A DNA stretch of 64,000 nt from Catalinimonas sp038039535 (GCF_038039535.1 NZ_JBBPHP010000015.1:70029-134028); one strand, 5' to 3'; shown: positions 36,157 through 45,697, counted from the stretch's first letter. Translations and numbers: made by a program. Notes: generated by a model not told the origin, from the sequence alone.

Positions 36157-37140
36157 TTAAGGCTTGGTAATGAAACCCTGCGCTCTAAGATAATCAAGAC
36201 TCTTCTGCATATTGTCAAAGGCCTGCTCCTCGTTATCCACTGCCTGTAACTCAATGGCTATGTAAGGTACGTCATGAGCTGACATGATGCTAAATACCTC
36301 AGCAAAAGGAAGCGGGTTTTCCATGAGGGTTGTTTGCGCCTGACCGTTTTGGGCTGATTTTAAATGAATGTAATACAGATTATTGGCATGCTCTTCCAAA
36401 AAAAGTTTTACACTTTCGGCAGATGGATGTACACGGGACACACTGAAAGGGTTAGCGGTATCAAACTGCCAGCCAACATTTTCGTTGGTACGGCTAAATA
36501 GGTCAGCAATGCCCTTATACTCACCATCTTTTCCAAAAAAAGACTCGGAAGCATTTTCAATAACATACTGAAGTCCGTTTTCCTGAGCAACAGCAGCAGC
36601 GCTATCTGCGAAAAGTACAAGCTGATCAAGCTCTTCCTGTGTCCATCCTTCTTTAGCAGTATCAGCAGTAAATTCAGCGAAACTCCCAAGAGAACGGAAA
36701 AAGCCTGGCCCTTCAAATACGGCAGCATTTTTCACCCCTTTGTCAAAAGTTGACCAAAAGTCTGCATCCAGAATACCTTTCTGAATGGCATAGCTTACTT
36801 CTATCTCTTTTTGGATGGCATAATCTGCGATTTCCTGAGCTTCTTCCAGGCTTAAGACTGCATCAGGATCTCTAAGCTCTATCCAGGAATAGCCTTCCGC
36901 TGCCGCATAATCAATTAGCTTTTTTGAATTTTCCAGGTTGACTGGCATGACCGGCAAAAAATTCTGGGTAGTGAAGCCCAATTTTAAATTCTGATAGTCA
37001 GTAAACTGTAGTTTATCAGAAACGGTATTATCATTCTCACCAGAAGTGGTACTCGTTTGACAGGAAATGAGGAAAACAATAAGGTTGAAACATAAGAAAT
37101 TGAGTAAGTAATGCTTGTTGAAGTTAGGTTGGTTGTTCAT
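36157..37140 (-). CDS. Sugar phosphate isomerase/epimerase-like TIM-barrel lipoprotein
   Basis: A 327-residue lipoprotein with lipobox LISC (about residue 28). The rest is an AP-endonuclease-2/xylose-isomerase-like TIM barrel: KLGFTTQNF at the first strand, GYSWIELRDPDAVL, ENASESFFG, WQFDTANPF, YYIHLKSAQNG and YIAIELQAVD with the expected Glu, Asp, His and Glu metal ligands. It is exported, unlike cytosolic relatives, and is 3 bases upstream of the Nramp-fold gene in one operon. The operon probably handles a sugar or cyclitol derivative outside the cytoplasm. Confidence 0.85.
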   Translation of the reverse strand: MNNQPNFNKHYLLNFLCFNLIVFLISCQTSTTSGENDNTVSDKLQFTDYQNLKLGFTTQNFLPVMPVNLENSKKLIDYAAAEGYSWIELRDPDAVLSLEEAQEIADYAIQKEIEVSYAIQKGILDADFWSTFDKGVKNAAVFEGPGFFRSLGSFAEFTADTAKEGWTQEELDQLVLFADSAAAVAQENGLQYVIENASESFFGKDGEYKGIADLFSRTNENVGWQFDTANPFSVSRVHPSAESVKLFLEEHANNLYYIHLKSAQNGQAQTTLMENPLPFAEVFSIMSAHDVPYIAIELQAVDNEEQAFDNMQKSLDYLRAQGFITKP

Positions 37141-37342
37141 AGGTAGTGTAATCTTTTCAAAAAAGAAATATACATTAGATTTAGCTAAATAACTTTTTTA
37201 TGGTTCATAATTTCAGCATACTCAGGCTTAGTGCTATCGTAATAGCTAAAATTAGCAGTATATTAAATAGTACCTATGGAATTTAGTTGAAAGCAACTAT
37301 TTTAGCTTCCTGAATTTCATTTGTATGTCAATATTTTAATCC

Positions 37343-39052
37343 ATGAATAGAAGAAATTTTTTAGGCCTGGTAGGAATCGGTAGTGGAATGGCTATATATA
37401 ATCCACTGAGTAGTGAACCAAATGTATATCATCAAAATATAAACGCATTTCAAAATGCTAAAGAATTAAAAGCAGATGTGGTCATTGCTGGCGGAGGCTT
37501 AGGAGGATGCGCTGCTGCTTTGAGTGCACTTCGGGATGGTCTGAAAGTAATAATGACAGAGGAAACGGATTGGATTGGTGGGCAGATGACACAGCAGGGG
37601 GTACCGCCTGACGAACATCAGTGGATTGAATCTCATGGAGCCACGCAGCTTTATCGTGATTATCGTACTGCAATCAGAGATTATTACAAACAGTATTACC
37701 CTCTGACGAAAGAGGCCAAACAACGTGAATATCTTAACCCTGGAGACGGGGCTGTATCTCGTTTGTGTCACGAGCCAAAAGTAGCACTTGCAGTATTGGA
37801 AAATATTCTCGCACCTTATTTAAGCTCAAGACAGCTGATACTTTTATTAGATTATAAAGCAGTAGAAGCTGATGTAAGCGGAGATCATGTAGAAAGTTTA
37901 ACTGTTAAGCACCTCCCTTCATCCAATCAAGTAGTATTGACAGCTCCTTATTTTGTGGATGCCACTGAACTAGGCGACTTACTGCCTTTGAGTGGAACCG
38001 AGTATGTAACTGGTGCTGAATCCAAAACTCAGACACAGGAACTGCATGCAGCTGAGAAGGCTGAACCTAACAATCAACAGGCCTTTACCATGTGCTTTGC
38101 CATGGATCATGTGCCAGGTGAAAATCACATGATTGAGCAACCTAAAGATTATAATTTCTGGAAAAACCATGTCCCCAAGCTAAGTCCACCATGGTCGGGT
38201 AAACTACTTTCTCTAAGCTATTCTAATCCATCAACGCTGGAACCTAAAGAACTCGGCTTTCATCCCCTAGGAGTACCCACCGGAGATAAGCTAAATCTCT
38301 GGAATTACAGGAGAATCATCAATAAGAATAATTTTGTAAAAGGAATGTACCCTGGCGACATTACGATTGTCAACTGGCCACAAAATGATTACATGCTGGG
38401 AAGTTTGATAGATGTCAGTGATACAGAATTTAATAAACATGTAGAAGCGAGTAAGCAGCTTAGTCTATCTCTGTTTTACTGGTTACAAACTGAGGTCCCT
38501 AGACCAGATGGCGGTCAGGGATGGCCTGGCTTAAGATTAAGAGGGGATGTAATGGGCACTGAGGATGGTATGGCAAAATATCCTTATGTCAGAGAATCAA
38601 GAAGGATAAAAGCAGAATTCACAGTTTTGGAAGAACATGTGGGAGCCGCTAACCGAGCTTTGGTAACCGGAAAAACTGATGGAAATACCGCTGCCTCATT
38701 TGATGATAGCGTTGGTATCGGATATTATCATATTGATTTGCATCCCAGTACCGGAGGAGATAATTATATTGATTTTGGCTCATTACCATTTCAAATACCA
38801 CTGGGTTCTCTCATTCCTCAGAGAATGAAAAATCTATTACCAGCAAACAAAAATATTGGTACAACTCACATTACGAATGGCTGTTATCGTTTACACCCGG
38901 TTGAATGGAGTATTGGTGAAGCTGTAGGCTTATTGGTGAGTTATTCATTAGATAAGAATATTCCGCCAACAGCAGTTAGAAAAAATCAACTTATTGATTT
39001 TCAAAACAAAGTTAGGAAACATGGTATTGAAACTTATTGGCCGGATGCGTAG
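37343..39052 (+). CDS. FAD-dependent oxidoreductase, exported
   Basis: A 569-residue protein of the FAD_oxidored (PF12831) type. The N-terminus is Tat-like (NRRNFLGLVGIGSGMA). The FAD motif is at about 45-75 (DVVIAGGGLGGCAAALSALRDG ends near TEETDWIGGQ). GGQMTQQGVPPDEHQW and the C-terminal THITNGCYRLHPVEWSIGEAVG are conserved in this family. Divergent from the TIM-barrel/Nramp operon with about 200 bases between, so the three probably form one catabolic locus. The substrate is unknown. The stop directly abuts that of the convergent regulator gene. Confidence 0.85.
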   Translation: MNRRNFLGLVGIGSGMAIYNPLSSEPNVYHQNINAFQNAKELKADVVIAGGGLGGCAAALSALRDGLKVIMTEETDWIGGQMTQQGVPPDEHQWIESHGATQLYRDYRTAIRDYYKQYYPLTKEAKQREYLNPGDGAVSRLCHEPKVALAVLENILAPYLSSRQLILLLDYKAVEADVSGDHVESLTVKHLPSSNQVVLTAPYFVDATELGDLLPLSGTEYVTGAESKTQTQELHAAEKAEPNNQQAFTMCFAMDHVPGENHMIEQPKDYNFWKNHVPKLSPPWSGKLLSLSYSNPSTLEPKELGFHPLGVPTGDKLNLWNYRRIINKNNFVKGMYPGDITIVNWPQNDYMLGSLIDVSDTEFNKHVEASKQLSLSLFYWLQTEVPRPDGGQGWPGLRLRGDVMGTEDGMAKYPYVRESRRIKAEFTVLEEHVGAANRALVTGKTDGNTAASFDDSVGIGYYHIDLHPSTGGDNYIDFGSLPFQIPLGSLIPQRMKNLLPANKNIGTTHITNGCYRLHPVEWSIGEAVGLLVSYSLDKNIPPTAVRKNQLIDFQNKVRKHGIETYWPDA

Positions 39053-39715
39053 TCAGTCTATCTTTATGATTCCGTTTTTTAAGGCATATATCACAAGGCC
39101 TACGCGGTTTTTTACCTGTAGCTTCTCAAATAAGGACTCACGGTATCCATCTATGGTACGGGGAGATAAGCACATTTTGTCAGCAATCTCCCGGTAGGTG
39201 AGTTCTGTAGCGATGTACTGCATAAACTCAAGTTCTCTTTCATTCAGGTTTATTTTGCTTTCTTTTAGCTTTGATTCATTATGAATATTATTAATCAAAA
39301 CCTGGCTTACAAAAGCAGAGTGATAGAAACCGTTATCTGAAAGTTGAGTTAGCGCAGCATGTAGCTCTTTTGGTTCTGCATCCTTTAGAATATACCCTTT
39401 TGCTCCTGATTTAAGCATTTGAATGATGGATAACTCGTCATCATTCATAGATAAAGCCAATACTTTAATGTTGGGAAAATGATTTTTTAACCATTCAGCA
39501 GTTTCATATCCGTCCATCACTGGCATGCTGATATCCAGTAATACTATGTCAGGAACCTGAACTTGCTGTATCTTTTCAATAAGATGCTTACCATTATCGG
39601 CTTCGTAACATACATGGAAGCCTGAAAAACCATTGATCAATTCCACGATACCTTTCCTAAAAAGGGTATGGTCATCTACAAGGGCTACTGAAATATTATT
39701 GTTCTTGGCTTGCAT
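39053..39715 (-). CDS. NarL/FixJ-family response regulator
   Basis: A 220-residue regulator with a receiver domain (DDH at 14-16, phospho-acceptor D61 in LLDISMPVMDGYE, Lys of YILKDAE) and a LuxR-type HTH (about 155-212: LNERELEFMQYIATELTYREIADKMCLSPRTIDGYR). It is translated just after the HisKA_3 kinase; the two genes overlap by 20 bases. It is last in a four-gene minus-strand unit with a small peptide and a membrane protein. Confidence 0.95.
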   Translation of the reverse strand: MQAKNNNISVALVDDHTLFRKGIVELINGFSGFHVCYEADNGKHLIEKIQQVQVPDIVLLDISMPVMDGYETAEWLKNHFPNIKVLALSMNDDELSIIQMLKSGAKGYILKDAEPKELHAALTQLSDNGFYHSAFVSQVLINNIHNESKLKESKINLNERELEFMQYIATELTYREIADKMCLSPRTIDGYRESLFEKLQVKNRVGLVIYALKNGIIKID

Positions 39716-40493
39716 AGGGCAATGTAATAATTATTAACGTTCCCTGCTGATGGGAGGGGGTGGTAAAATTAATATTAGCACCAATCAGCCTGGCTCTGTG
39801 AATTATGTTTCCCAGGCCAGTACCAGCTTTTTCTTTGGCTAAGATAAAGTCAAAGCCAATTCCATCATCCTGAAAATAAATTAATAATTCTTCTTCCTTG
39901 AAATCAAATCGGACAGTTATCTTTTTTGCTGCAGCATGTTTGATGATATTACTAAGAATCTCCTGAGATATTCTAAAAAGAATTAATTTTTTTTGGTCAT
40001 CAAGTACTTTCAAATCTCCTTCCGTGGTGATTTCAGTGGTGTAAAGGCCAGTTTTATTGATATAATCAAGTTCACGCTCAATTGCTTGTGGAAGATTTTG
40101 CTTCAGTATGAATTCTGAGTTTAGACTTTTTGACAAGCTTCTAAGATCCTGTATAGATTTGCTGATCAGTTCTTTAGTAGTCTTTATTTTTTCTTCAAAC
40201 TGTTCATTGCCCTGCTGCTGTAGCGTGCTCAGATTGAGCTTAGCCAATGACAAGACCTGACCTATGTTATCGTGTATTTCCTGAGAGAGTGTATTGAGTG
40301 TTTGCTCCTTCATTTCAAGTTGTGCTTTGAGGATTTCCTGCTTATAGTTATTTTCTATTTCTTTCTTATCACGGACGTATTTGTGGTGCTGATTCTGGTG
40401 AATGAAGATGAAAGCAATAATAAAAGAAGTAACGAGCAATAAGAAAGTAGTTGCAGCAATTACAATCTGTATCTCTCCGGCAATGGCTTGCAT
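39696..40493 (-). CDS. HisKA_3 sensor histidine kinase
   Basis: About 265 residues from the ATG at 40493; a start at 40520 would overlap the upstream gene more. One TM helix at about 8-33 is followed by a coiled-coil segment and a HisKA_3 dimerisation domain with H74 in LSQEIHDNIGQVL. The HATPase_c domain has NIIKHAAAKKITV, DDGIGFD and GTGLGNI. It has no sensing domain of its own; the upstream membrane protein, with which it overlaps by 34 bases, may supply sensing. Confidence 0.9.
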   Translation of the reverse strand: MQAIAGEIQIVIAATTFLLLVTSFIIAFIFIHQNQHHKYVRDKKEIENNYKQEILKAQLEMKEQTLNTLSQEIHDNIGQVLSLAKLNLSTLQQQGNEQFEEKIKTTKELISKSIQDLRSLSKSLNSEFILKQNLPQAIERELDYINKTGLYTTEITTEGDLKVLDDQKKLILFRISQEILSNIIKHAAAKKITVRFDFKEEELLIYFQDDGIGFDFILAKEKAGTGLGNIIHRARLIGANINFTTPSHQQGTLIIITLPYASQEQ

Positions 40494-41116
40494 AAAAGTC
40501 CTATAAATAAATAAATGCACATGAGGAGGAAAATGAAATTATGAAGTTGCCACAGAAGGCTTATTCTTTCAATTTTTTGAAGCGTTAAATAACTATAAGT
40601 AATAAAGATAAAAAAGCTTCCTGAGTAATATGTGAAAATACCAGTTACGTACCAAAAAATTCTTGATTTTGCTATGTTAGAAGTCACTGGATTTTTTAGT
40701 TTCTTCAAATAATAGAACAAGCAGTACATTACAAGAATAAAACTTGCAACGCCATAAGTAATACTGTTGAAAGTATTAATGCCATCTCCCCAGTATAGGT
40801 TTGCCAGAAAGAAAACAATGAAAAAAACTAGAATGAGTTTAGTAACGTCCCTGACACGTTCTGCAGAAAAAACGGAGTGAAAAAATAAAGATAAAATAAT
40901 AAAGGAAAGTATGCAGTTGAGATCGTATATGAATAAATTGTTTTTGGTCAATATCTGATCATATACAATTGCTACGGTATTCAGTACTGCCTGGATTAGG
41001 ATATACCACAAAATATAATCTCTCCTCCAGGCCTCATTTTTTTTGAATAAGCTAAAAAAGAGAAGAAGAAGAGGAGAGATAGTGTCTAGGTAAACGAAGA
41101 TCTCACTAATTTTCAT
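40460..41116 (-). CDS. Seven-TM membrane protein, putative sensory partner
   Basis: About 218 residues from the ATG at 41116 (a GTG 6 bases upstream is possible). Seven hydrophobic helices are visible, with short loops and an N-terminal MKISEIFVYLDTISPLLLLFFSLF. I do not recognise a named family. The gene overlaps the kinase gene by 34 bases and follows the small Cys/Pro-tailed peptide gene by about 30 bases. This suggests that it is the membrane receptor or an accessory protein for this two-component system (inference). Confidence 0.75.
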   Translation of the reverse strand: MKISEIFVYLDTISPLLLLFFSLFKKNEAWRRDYILWYILIQAVLNTVAIVYDQILTKNNLFIYDLNCILSFIILSLFFHSVFSAERVRDVTKLILVFFIVFFLANLYWGDGINTFNSITYGVASFILVMYCLFYYLKKLKNPVTSNIAKSRIFWYVTGIFTYYSGSFFIFITYSYLTLQKIERISLLWQLHNFIFLLMCIYLFIGLLCKPLPERYRL

Positions 41117-41146
41117 ACACACATTTCTTACAACGATTACACTAAA

Positions 41147-41374
41147 TCAAGGGCATCCGGGAGGGCGTGGGCAACCGAGCATGCTTACGCTACTTACTTT
41201 TTCTCGTGTACTGTTTACTACTTCAGCCTTCACCTCAGATTTGAAAACTTTTTCTCCATCCTGAGTGAAGTTAAGTGTAATTGAAACAGACAAATCCGAA
41301 CCCTGAATTTTTGGATCGTTTACCAAATCCTTAATGTCTTGTAAGGAAAAGACATATTCTGAATGAACTGCCAT
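41147..41374 (-). CDS. Small protein with Cys/Pro-rich tail, candidate peptide precursor
   Basis: A 75-residue protein. The first ~60 residues look like a folded or leader-like domain (FSLQDIKDLVNDPKIQG, DLSVSITLNFTQDGEKVF). The last residues are LGCPRPPGCP, a compact two-Cys, Pro-rich tail. There is no signal peptide, Gly-Gly cleavage site or modification enzyme nearby. The gene is first in an apparent operon with the 7-TM protein, kinase and NarL regulator, so it may be a signal peptide precursor or regulator for that system. I do not recognise the family. Confidence 0.65.
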   Translation of the reverse strand: MAVHSEYVFSLQDIKDLVNDPKIQGSDLSVSITLNFTQDGEKVFKSEVKAEVVNSTREKVSSVSMLGCPRPPGCP

Positions 41375-41815
41375 TTTGTACTTAGTTTTAGTGGATTGAT
41401 GCTGTAATAAAGTTTAAAAAATTAAAAGATTAAAGCTGGTAAGAAATACGCAAATACTTCTGTAGGTTCTAACTATTTGGTTCTCAATTTACAAGAGTAA
41501 GTAGGTAATTACTGTTAAGGTTTTTTTCTTTAAAAAAAGGGTAAAACAATCACAATGCGAGGTTATTTTTACCCTTTTAATACAGTTGAATTCCCCCTTG
41601 ATTAAGCAGTTTTAATAATTGAAATTTATGAAAAGCTTCATTCAAGCTTAATAGATTGTTAAGTTGTTGAGCAGTTCAATAAAGATATTTCAAGTTGATA
41701 CATTTTGAATATCTGAATTTGCTTTGAAATATCACTGAAGTTTAAGAACATCCTTAAATAGGATAGAGGCCACCGTCAGCAGGTGCAGGGGCTTGCTGCT
41801 TGGTGGCCTTTGATT
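41375..41815. other. Intergenic region with two large inverted repeats
   Basis: There is no ORF with support in these 441 bases. AAAAGGGTAAAA (41535-41546) and TTTTACCCTTTT (41567-41578) form a 12-bp perfect hairpin with A- and T-runs, readable as a terminator in both directions. A second hairpin is at 41767-41809. Together they might bound a short untranslated RNA on the plus strand; this is unproven. Confidence 0.45.
41767..41813. terminator. Large GC-rich hairpin
   Basis: AGGCCACC (41767-41774) pairs with GGTGGCCT (41802-41809); an inner AGCAG/CTGCT helix extends it. TTTGATTTTATTT follows on the plus strand, so the plus strand is the better terminator. It also lies just beyond the SGNH hydrolase stop (41816) on the minus strand, where the trailing sequence is not U-rich. 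Confidence 0.5.
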
Positions 41816-42496
41816 TTATTTGTTTACATAGGGAGCCAACACTTCGTGCCAGATCTGATACCCCTTCTCATTCATATGAAGGTTATCTTCTACAAAAATA
41901 TCGGTGAATACTTTCCCATTTTCGTCTAAAGCAGGATTCCATACATCGGCAAACTCGGTATTTTCCTGTTCAGCCGCATAATCCTTCAGCAAAGCATTCA
42001 ATTCTTCATATTGTTCCTTAAGCTCCCAGCGTGCTACACTAGGTTTGGGAGAAATAAAAACGACAGGAGTTTCTCCCAGATTTTTTCTAATTTTTTTCCG
42101 CAGTTTTTTGGCTCTTTTCAAAACTGTCATTGGTTTTTCTCCTTTAGCTAAATCATTATCTCCTTCATAGATGAATATTTTAGAGGGTTGATAAGGATAA
42201 ATTACACGATCTGAATAATATAAAAGGTCTATAAAGTCAGAACCACCAAAGCCTCTGTTTAGAACTCGTTTAGAGGGAAAGTATTCACCCACATCCTGCC
42301 ACTTTGCAATAGAGGAACTCCCTACAAAGAGAATGGCACCAGGTTCTACCTTAGATTTTGCATCCTGTTCTTCAAATTTTTGTATAGTTGATTCCCATCT
42401 TTCAGGACCTTCTTCCTGAGCATATGTATTGAATGAACATAAAGTCAATGCAATGAGGAAAGCCAAAGTTTTGATTAGATTGTTTTGCATGTGCAT
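41816..42496 (-). CDS. SGNH/GDSL-family hydrolase
   Basis: A 226-residue exported esterase-like protein with a signal peptide (to about residue 26, NTYAQ). Block I is ILFVGSSSIAKW with the nucleophile Ser near residue 61, block III is the EGDNDLA motif, and the terminal catalytic pair is in EDNLHMNEKGY (DxxH form with Asn/Leu between). This fits the SGNH family acting as a carbohydrate esterase or lipase in the periplasm. A second ATG lies 6 bases downstream. It is monocistronic. Confidence 0.85.
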   Translation of the reverse strand: MHMQNNLIKTLAFLIALTLCSFNTYAQEEGPERWESTIQKFEEQDAKSKVEPGAILFVGSSSIAKWQDVGEYFPSKRVLNRGFGGSDFIDLLYYSDRVIYPYQPSKIFIYEGDNDLAKGEKPMTVLKRAKKLRKKIRKNLGETPVVFISPKPSVARWELKEQYEELNALLKDYAAEQENTEFADVWNPALDENGKVFTDIFVEDNLHMNEKGYQIWHEVLAPYVNK

Positions 42497-42551
42497 AATG
42501 ATAAAGATTAGAATTACATATCTGCAATTTAGTTTTACTTGTCCATATTAT

Positions 42552-42559
42552 TAATTTTG
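42552..42559 (+). promoter_or_regulatory. Candidate -7 promoter element
   Basis: TAATTTTG matches TAnnTTTG, about 55 bases before the enolase-superfamily ATG. No TTG occurs at the ideal -33 position, so the promoter may be weak or activated. Confidence 0.35.
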
Positions 42560-42614
42560 AACATACACGATTTTAAGATAAAGCACAAACCTAGAACAAT
42601 ACTCAATCTACCCA

Positions 42615-43931
42615 ATGAATATGACTGATCGGCTCAATAAATTACAAGTTCAGAATACAGATTCTAACTTTGAAAGAGAAGCATTAATCCGCCCTTTTGG
42701 GTTTAAAGGAGGATATTTAACGGAATTGTGGCAAACTATTGCAGGGCTGGAAAGTGCTTCAGGTAAACAGAGTTATGGACTGGCTACTCAGAGTGTACTT
42801 TACGGAGATGCAGATTTATTTGCAGCGCACTCCGAATCCAGCGGAAATGCCCTGATGTATATTCTTACTGAAAAAGCACTTCAACTCATTAAAGAAACTC
42901 CATTTAGTGATCCGGTTGACTTGCAGGATAAAATTATACCACAACTCATGAATGAAGGGCGTGAGATTACCCGAAAAGAAAATCTCAATATGAATTTCCT
43001 TTATAATGCATTGGTAAGTGTGGATAATGCTGCCTGGTTACTTTATGCTGCTGAACATGAGATTAATGATTTTGCTCAGATGATTCCTCCTGCATACCGT
43101 GAAGCACTAGCTGGAAAAAACGATAAAATAGCAATCATGTATCAAGTGCCTTACGGAATGCCTCTTAAAGAAGTGGAAGAAGCTGTGGACTCAGGTTATT
43201 TTGTCATTAAAATCAAAACGGGACAGCCAGGAAATGAAGCTGAAATGTTAGAGAAGGACATGAATCGTTTTACCGAAATTCATGAACTTTTAAAAAACAA
43301 ACGTACCGAGCAGACTGATGATGGTAAACTCATTTATACACTTGATGCAAACGGACGATATCATCAAAAAGAAAGTATTGAGCGATTTGTAGCGCATGCA
43401 AAAAAGTTAGGCGCGCTGGATCAGATATTGGTTTATGAAGAACCCTTCCATGAGTCCAATGCTGACAATGTTAGTGATCTTGGAATAAGAATAGCTGCTG
43501 ACGAAAGCATACATGATGAAAACGATGCGATAAAAAAAATTGATCAGGGTTATTCTGCTTTCGTACTGAAAGGTATTGCCAAAACACTCAGTCAATCTTT
43601 AAAGATGGCTAAGCTGGCAAAAGAAAGAAATGTTCCCTGTTTATGCGCTGACCTTACCGTAAATCCTATTCTGGTGAATTGGCATAAAAACCTGGCAGCG
43701 CATCTTCCTCCTTTTCCAGGATTGAATAAGATGGGTATGATGGAAACAAATGGCGATGTGAATTATACCAATTGGGAACAGATGTTTAACGCACAGCCTT
43801 ATGCTAATGCTTCATGGAATGAAAGAAAAGAGGGAGTTTTTAAACTGAATGATGATTTTTATCAGAAAAGTGGGGGAATTTTTGAGCCCTCTCCTCATTA
43901 TCAAAATTTACTGACTTTAAACAAAAGATAA
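42615..43931 (+). CDS. Enolase-superfamily enzyme (MR/MLE type)
   Basis: A 438-residue enzyme of the mandelate racemase/muconate lactonising group. An N-terminal capping domain (to about 180) is followed by a TIM barrel. Acid/base and metal residues are visible: FVIKIKTG (KxK), LDANGRY (metal Asp), YEEPF (metal Glu), ADESIHD (metal Asp/Glu) and the opposite-face Lys in FVLKGIAK. Two opposed lysines suit a dipeptide-epimerase or muconate-cycloisomerase-like 1,1-proton transfer or dehydration. Monocistronic, followed by a terminator. The substrate is not predictable. Confidence 0.85.
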   Translation: MNMTDRLNKLQVQNTDSNFEREALIRPFGFKGGYLTELWQTIAGLESASGKQSYGLATQSVLYGDADLFAAHSESSGNALMYILTEKALQLIKETPFSDPVDLQDKIIPQLMNEGREITRKENLNMNFLYNALVSVDNAAWLLYAAEHEINDFAQMIPPAYREALAGKNDKIAIMYQVPYGMPLKEVEEAVDSGYFVIKIKTGQPGNEAEMLEKDMNRFTEIHELLKNKRTEQTDDGKLIYTLDANGRYHQKESIERFVAHAKKLGALDQILVYEEPFHESNADNVSDLGIRIAADESIHDENDAIKKIDQGYSAFVLKGIAKTLSQSLKMAKLAKERNVPCLCADLTVNPILVNWHKNLAAHLPPFPGLNKMGMMETNGDVNYTNWEQMFNAQPYANASWNERKEGVFKLNDDFYQKSGGIFEPSPHYQNLLTLNKR

Positions 43932-43932
43932 A

Positions 43933-43965
43933 AAAATCCTCATCATATTAGTTGATGAGGATTTT
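43933..43965. terminator. Bidirectional terminator
   Basis: AAAATCCTCATCA (43933-43945) pairs with TGATGAGGATTTT (43953-43965), 13 bp with a 7-base loop. It lies between the convergent genes ending at 43931 and 43985 and can serve both. Confidence 0.8.
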
Positions 43966-43984
43966 GAATTTTTAGTGTTAATGA

Positions 43985-45586
43985 TTAGCCTCTTTTTTCA
44001 GCATTGGCCATGACTTGAGAAGGAATCTTTTCTGCTTTGGGGGCATAAAGTCCTTTGACTGTCAAATCAATGTTTCGCTCAATTGCATTGATTTTGAAGT
44101 CTTCTATTATTTCATATACATCATAATGCATATAGTGTGTATTGCTTGCATCAATTTCCACAATTGAGTCATTCGGGATTTTTGCAAGGTACTGCAAAAT
44201 ACTTGCTTTGTTCAGAAATGTTACTTCCTGAGCCAACTCCAACCTGATAACTGGTTTGTCATCCTTATTCAGAGTTTTCATGATATAAGGAATACGGAAG
44301 TTGTTGTAGATAATAAACATGATGGCCACTACCAACCCAATACATAATCCAACAAGAAGATCAGTAAACACAATACCAACTATAGTCACTAAAAAAGGAA
44401 TGAACTGACCTCTTCCTTGCTTAGACATTTTCTTAAATAATGAAGGCTTGGCAAGTTTGTACCCCACTACAAATAAGATGGCAGCAAGTGTAGCAAGCGG
44501 AATCAAATTCAATAAATTAGGTATAAGAATAATACTTCCCAAGAGGAAGAAACCATGAATAACAGCCGATGCTTTGGTTTTACCCCCAGACTGAATATTG
44601 GCAGAGCTACGCACAATCACCTGAGTAATAGGTAATCCGCCTATCATTCCAGAAATGATATTTCCAACACCCTGTGCTTTTAATTCGCGATTGGTAGGAG
44701 TTACTCTTTTGTACGTATCCAGTTTGTCAGTAGCTTCCACACACAATAGGGTTTCAAGACTTGCTACCACAGCAATCACTATAGCAGTGATATATATTTG
44801 AGGGTTGGTCAGTGCACTGAAGTCGGGAAATGAAAAGTTACCAATAAAACCACTAAAGCTTTCAGCCAATGGCACATTTACTACCTGCTCACTAGTGAGA
44901 CGTAATGAAGGAAATGAATCAAAACACAATGTCAGAAGTACCCCAGTAATCACAGCAATAAGGGGGCCGGGTAGGAGTTGAAAAACTTTCTGCTTTTTCA
45001 TAAAACTCGTTTCCCATAGCAGCAATATAGCTAGTGATACTACAGTAATAATGATAGCGCCGGGCGATATATAATTGAGCATATTGATAAGCTCAGAGAA
45101 CGTGTTTTCACCATCTGGCTGTTGAAAAGCCAAATCACCTTCGTAGTCAGCATCATAACCAAAAGCATGCGGTATTTGCTTAAAGAAAATGATAATACCT
45201 ATAGCCGCCAGCATTCCCATGATGACAGAAGATGGAAAATAGTAAGCTATAATTCCTCCACGGGCAAAACCCATCAAAATCTGTATAACACCTGCTATTA
45301 CTACTGAGACAAGGAAAATCTCAAAAGACCCTAAGTCTTCAATTGCAGTAAAAACAATAACTGCCAGTCCGGCTGCCGGTCCACTGACTCCTAATGGTGA
45401 TCCACTTAAAGACCCCACCACTATTCCTCCTACGATTCCAGCAATTAAACCTGAGAATAAAGGTGCACCTGATGCAAGTGCTATTCCCAAACACAAAGGC
45501 ATGGCGACCAAAAAGACCACAATACTTGCCGGAATGTCCTTGTTAAAGTTTTTAAATGGATTAAAATTTCTTTCAGTTGAGTTCAT
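43985..45586 (-). CDS. SulP-family anion transporter (sulfate/bicarbonate)
   Basis: A 533-residue SulP/SLC26 transporter. The membrane part (about residues 15-420) has some 11-14 helices, beginning DIPASIVVFLVAMPLCLGIALASGAPLFSGLIAGI, with the SulP signature GISGPAAGL-type segment (LGVSGPAAGLAVIVF). A short C-terminal STAS-like domain follows (about 440-520). Bacterial members move sulfate, bicarbonate or dicarboxylates, often with sodium. A small hypothetical membrane protein lies upstream on the same strand, and no carbonic anhydrase is adjacent, so the substrate is undecided. Confidence 0.9.
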   Translation of the reverse strand: MNSTERNFNPFKNFNKDIPASIVVFLVAMPLCLGIALASGAPLFSGLIAGIVGGIVVGSLSGSPLGVSGPAAGLAVIVFTAIEDLGSFEIFLVSVVIAGVIQILMGFARGGIIAYYFPSSVIMGMLAAIGIIIFFKQIPHAFGYDADYEGDLAFQQPDGENTFSELINMLNYISPGAIIITVVSLAILLLWETSFMKKQKVFQLLPGPLIAVITGVLLTLCFDSFPSLRLTSEQVVNVPLAESFSGFIGNFSFPDFSALTNPQIYITAIVIAVVASLETLLCVEATDKLDTYKRVTPTNRELKAQGVGNIISGMIGGLPITQVIVRSSANIQSGGKTKASAVIHGFFLLGSIILIPNLLNLIPLATLAAILFVVGYKLAKPSLFKKMSKQGRGQFIPFLVTIVGIVFTDLLVGLCIGLVVAIMFIIYNNFRIPYIMKTLNKDDKPVIRLELAQEVTFLNKASILQYLAKIPNDSIVEIDASNTHYMHYDVYEIIEDFKINAIERNIDLTVKGLYAPKAEKIPSQVMANAEKRG

Positions 45587-45697
45587 GTTTATGCTTAATT
45601 ACAAATTATGATAGTATGATGGACTATGAATCCATGTCTGCTCTGTATGCTTATCATGTATTACAGAACAATTAATGTACAGTAGGCATGCCAGAAT

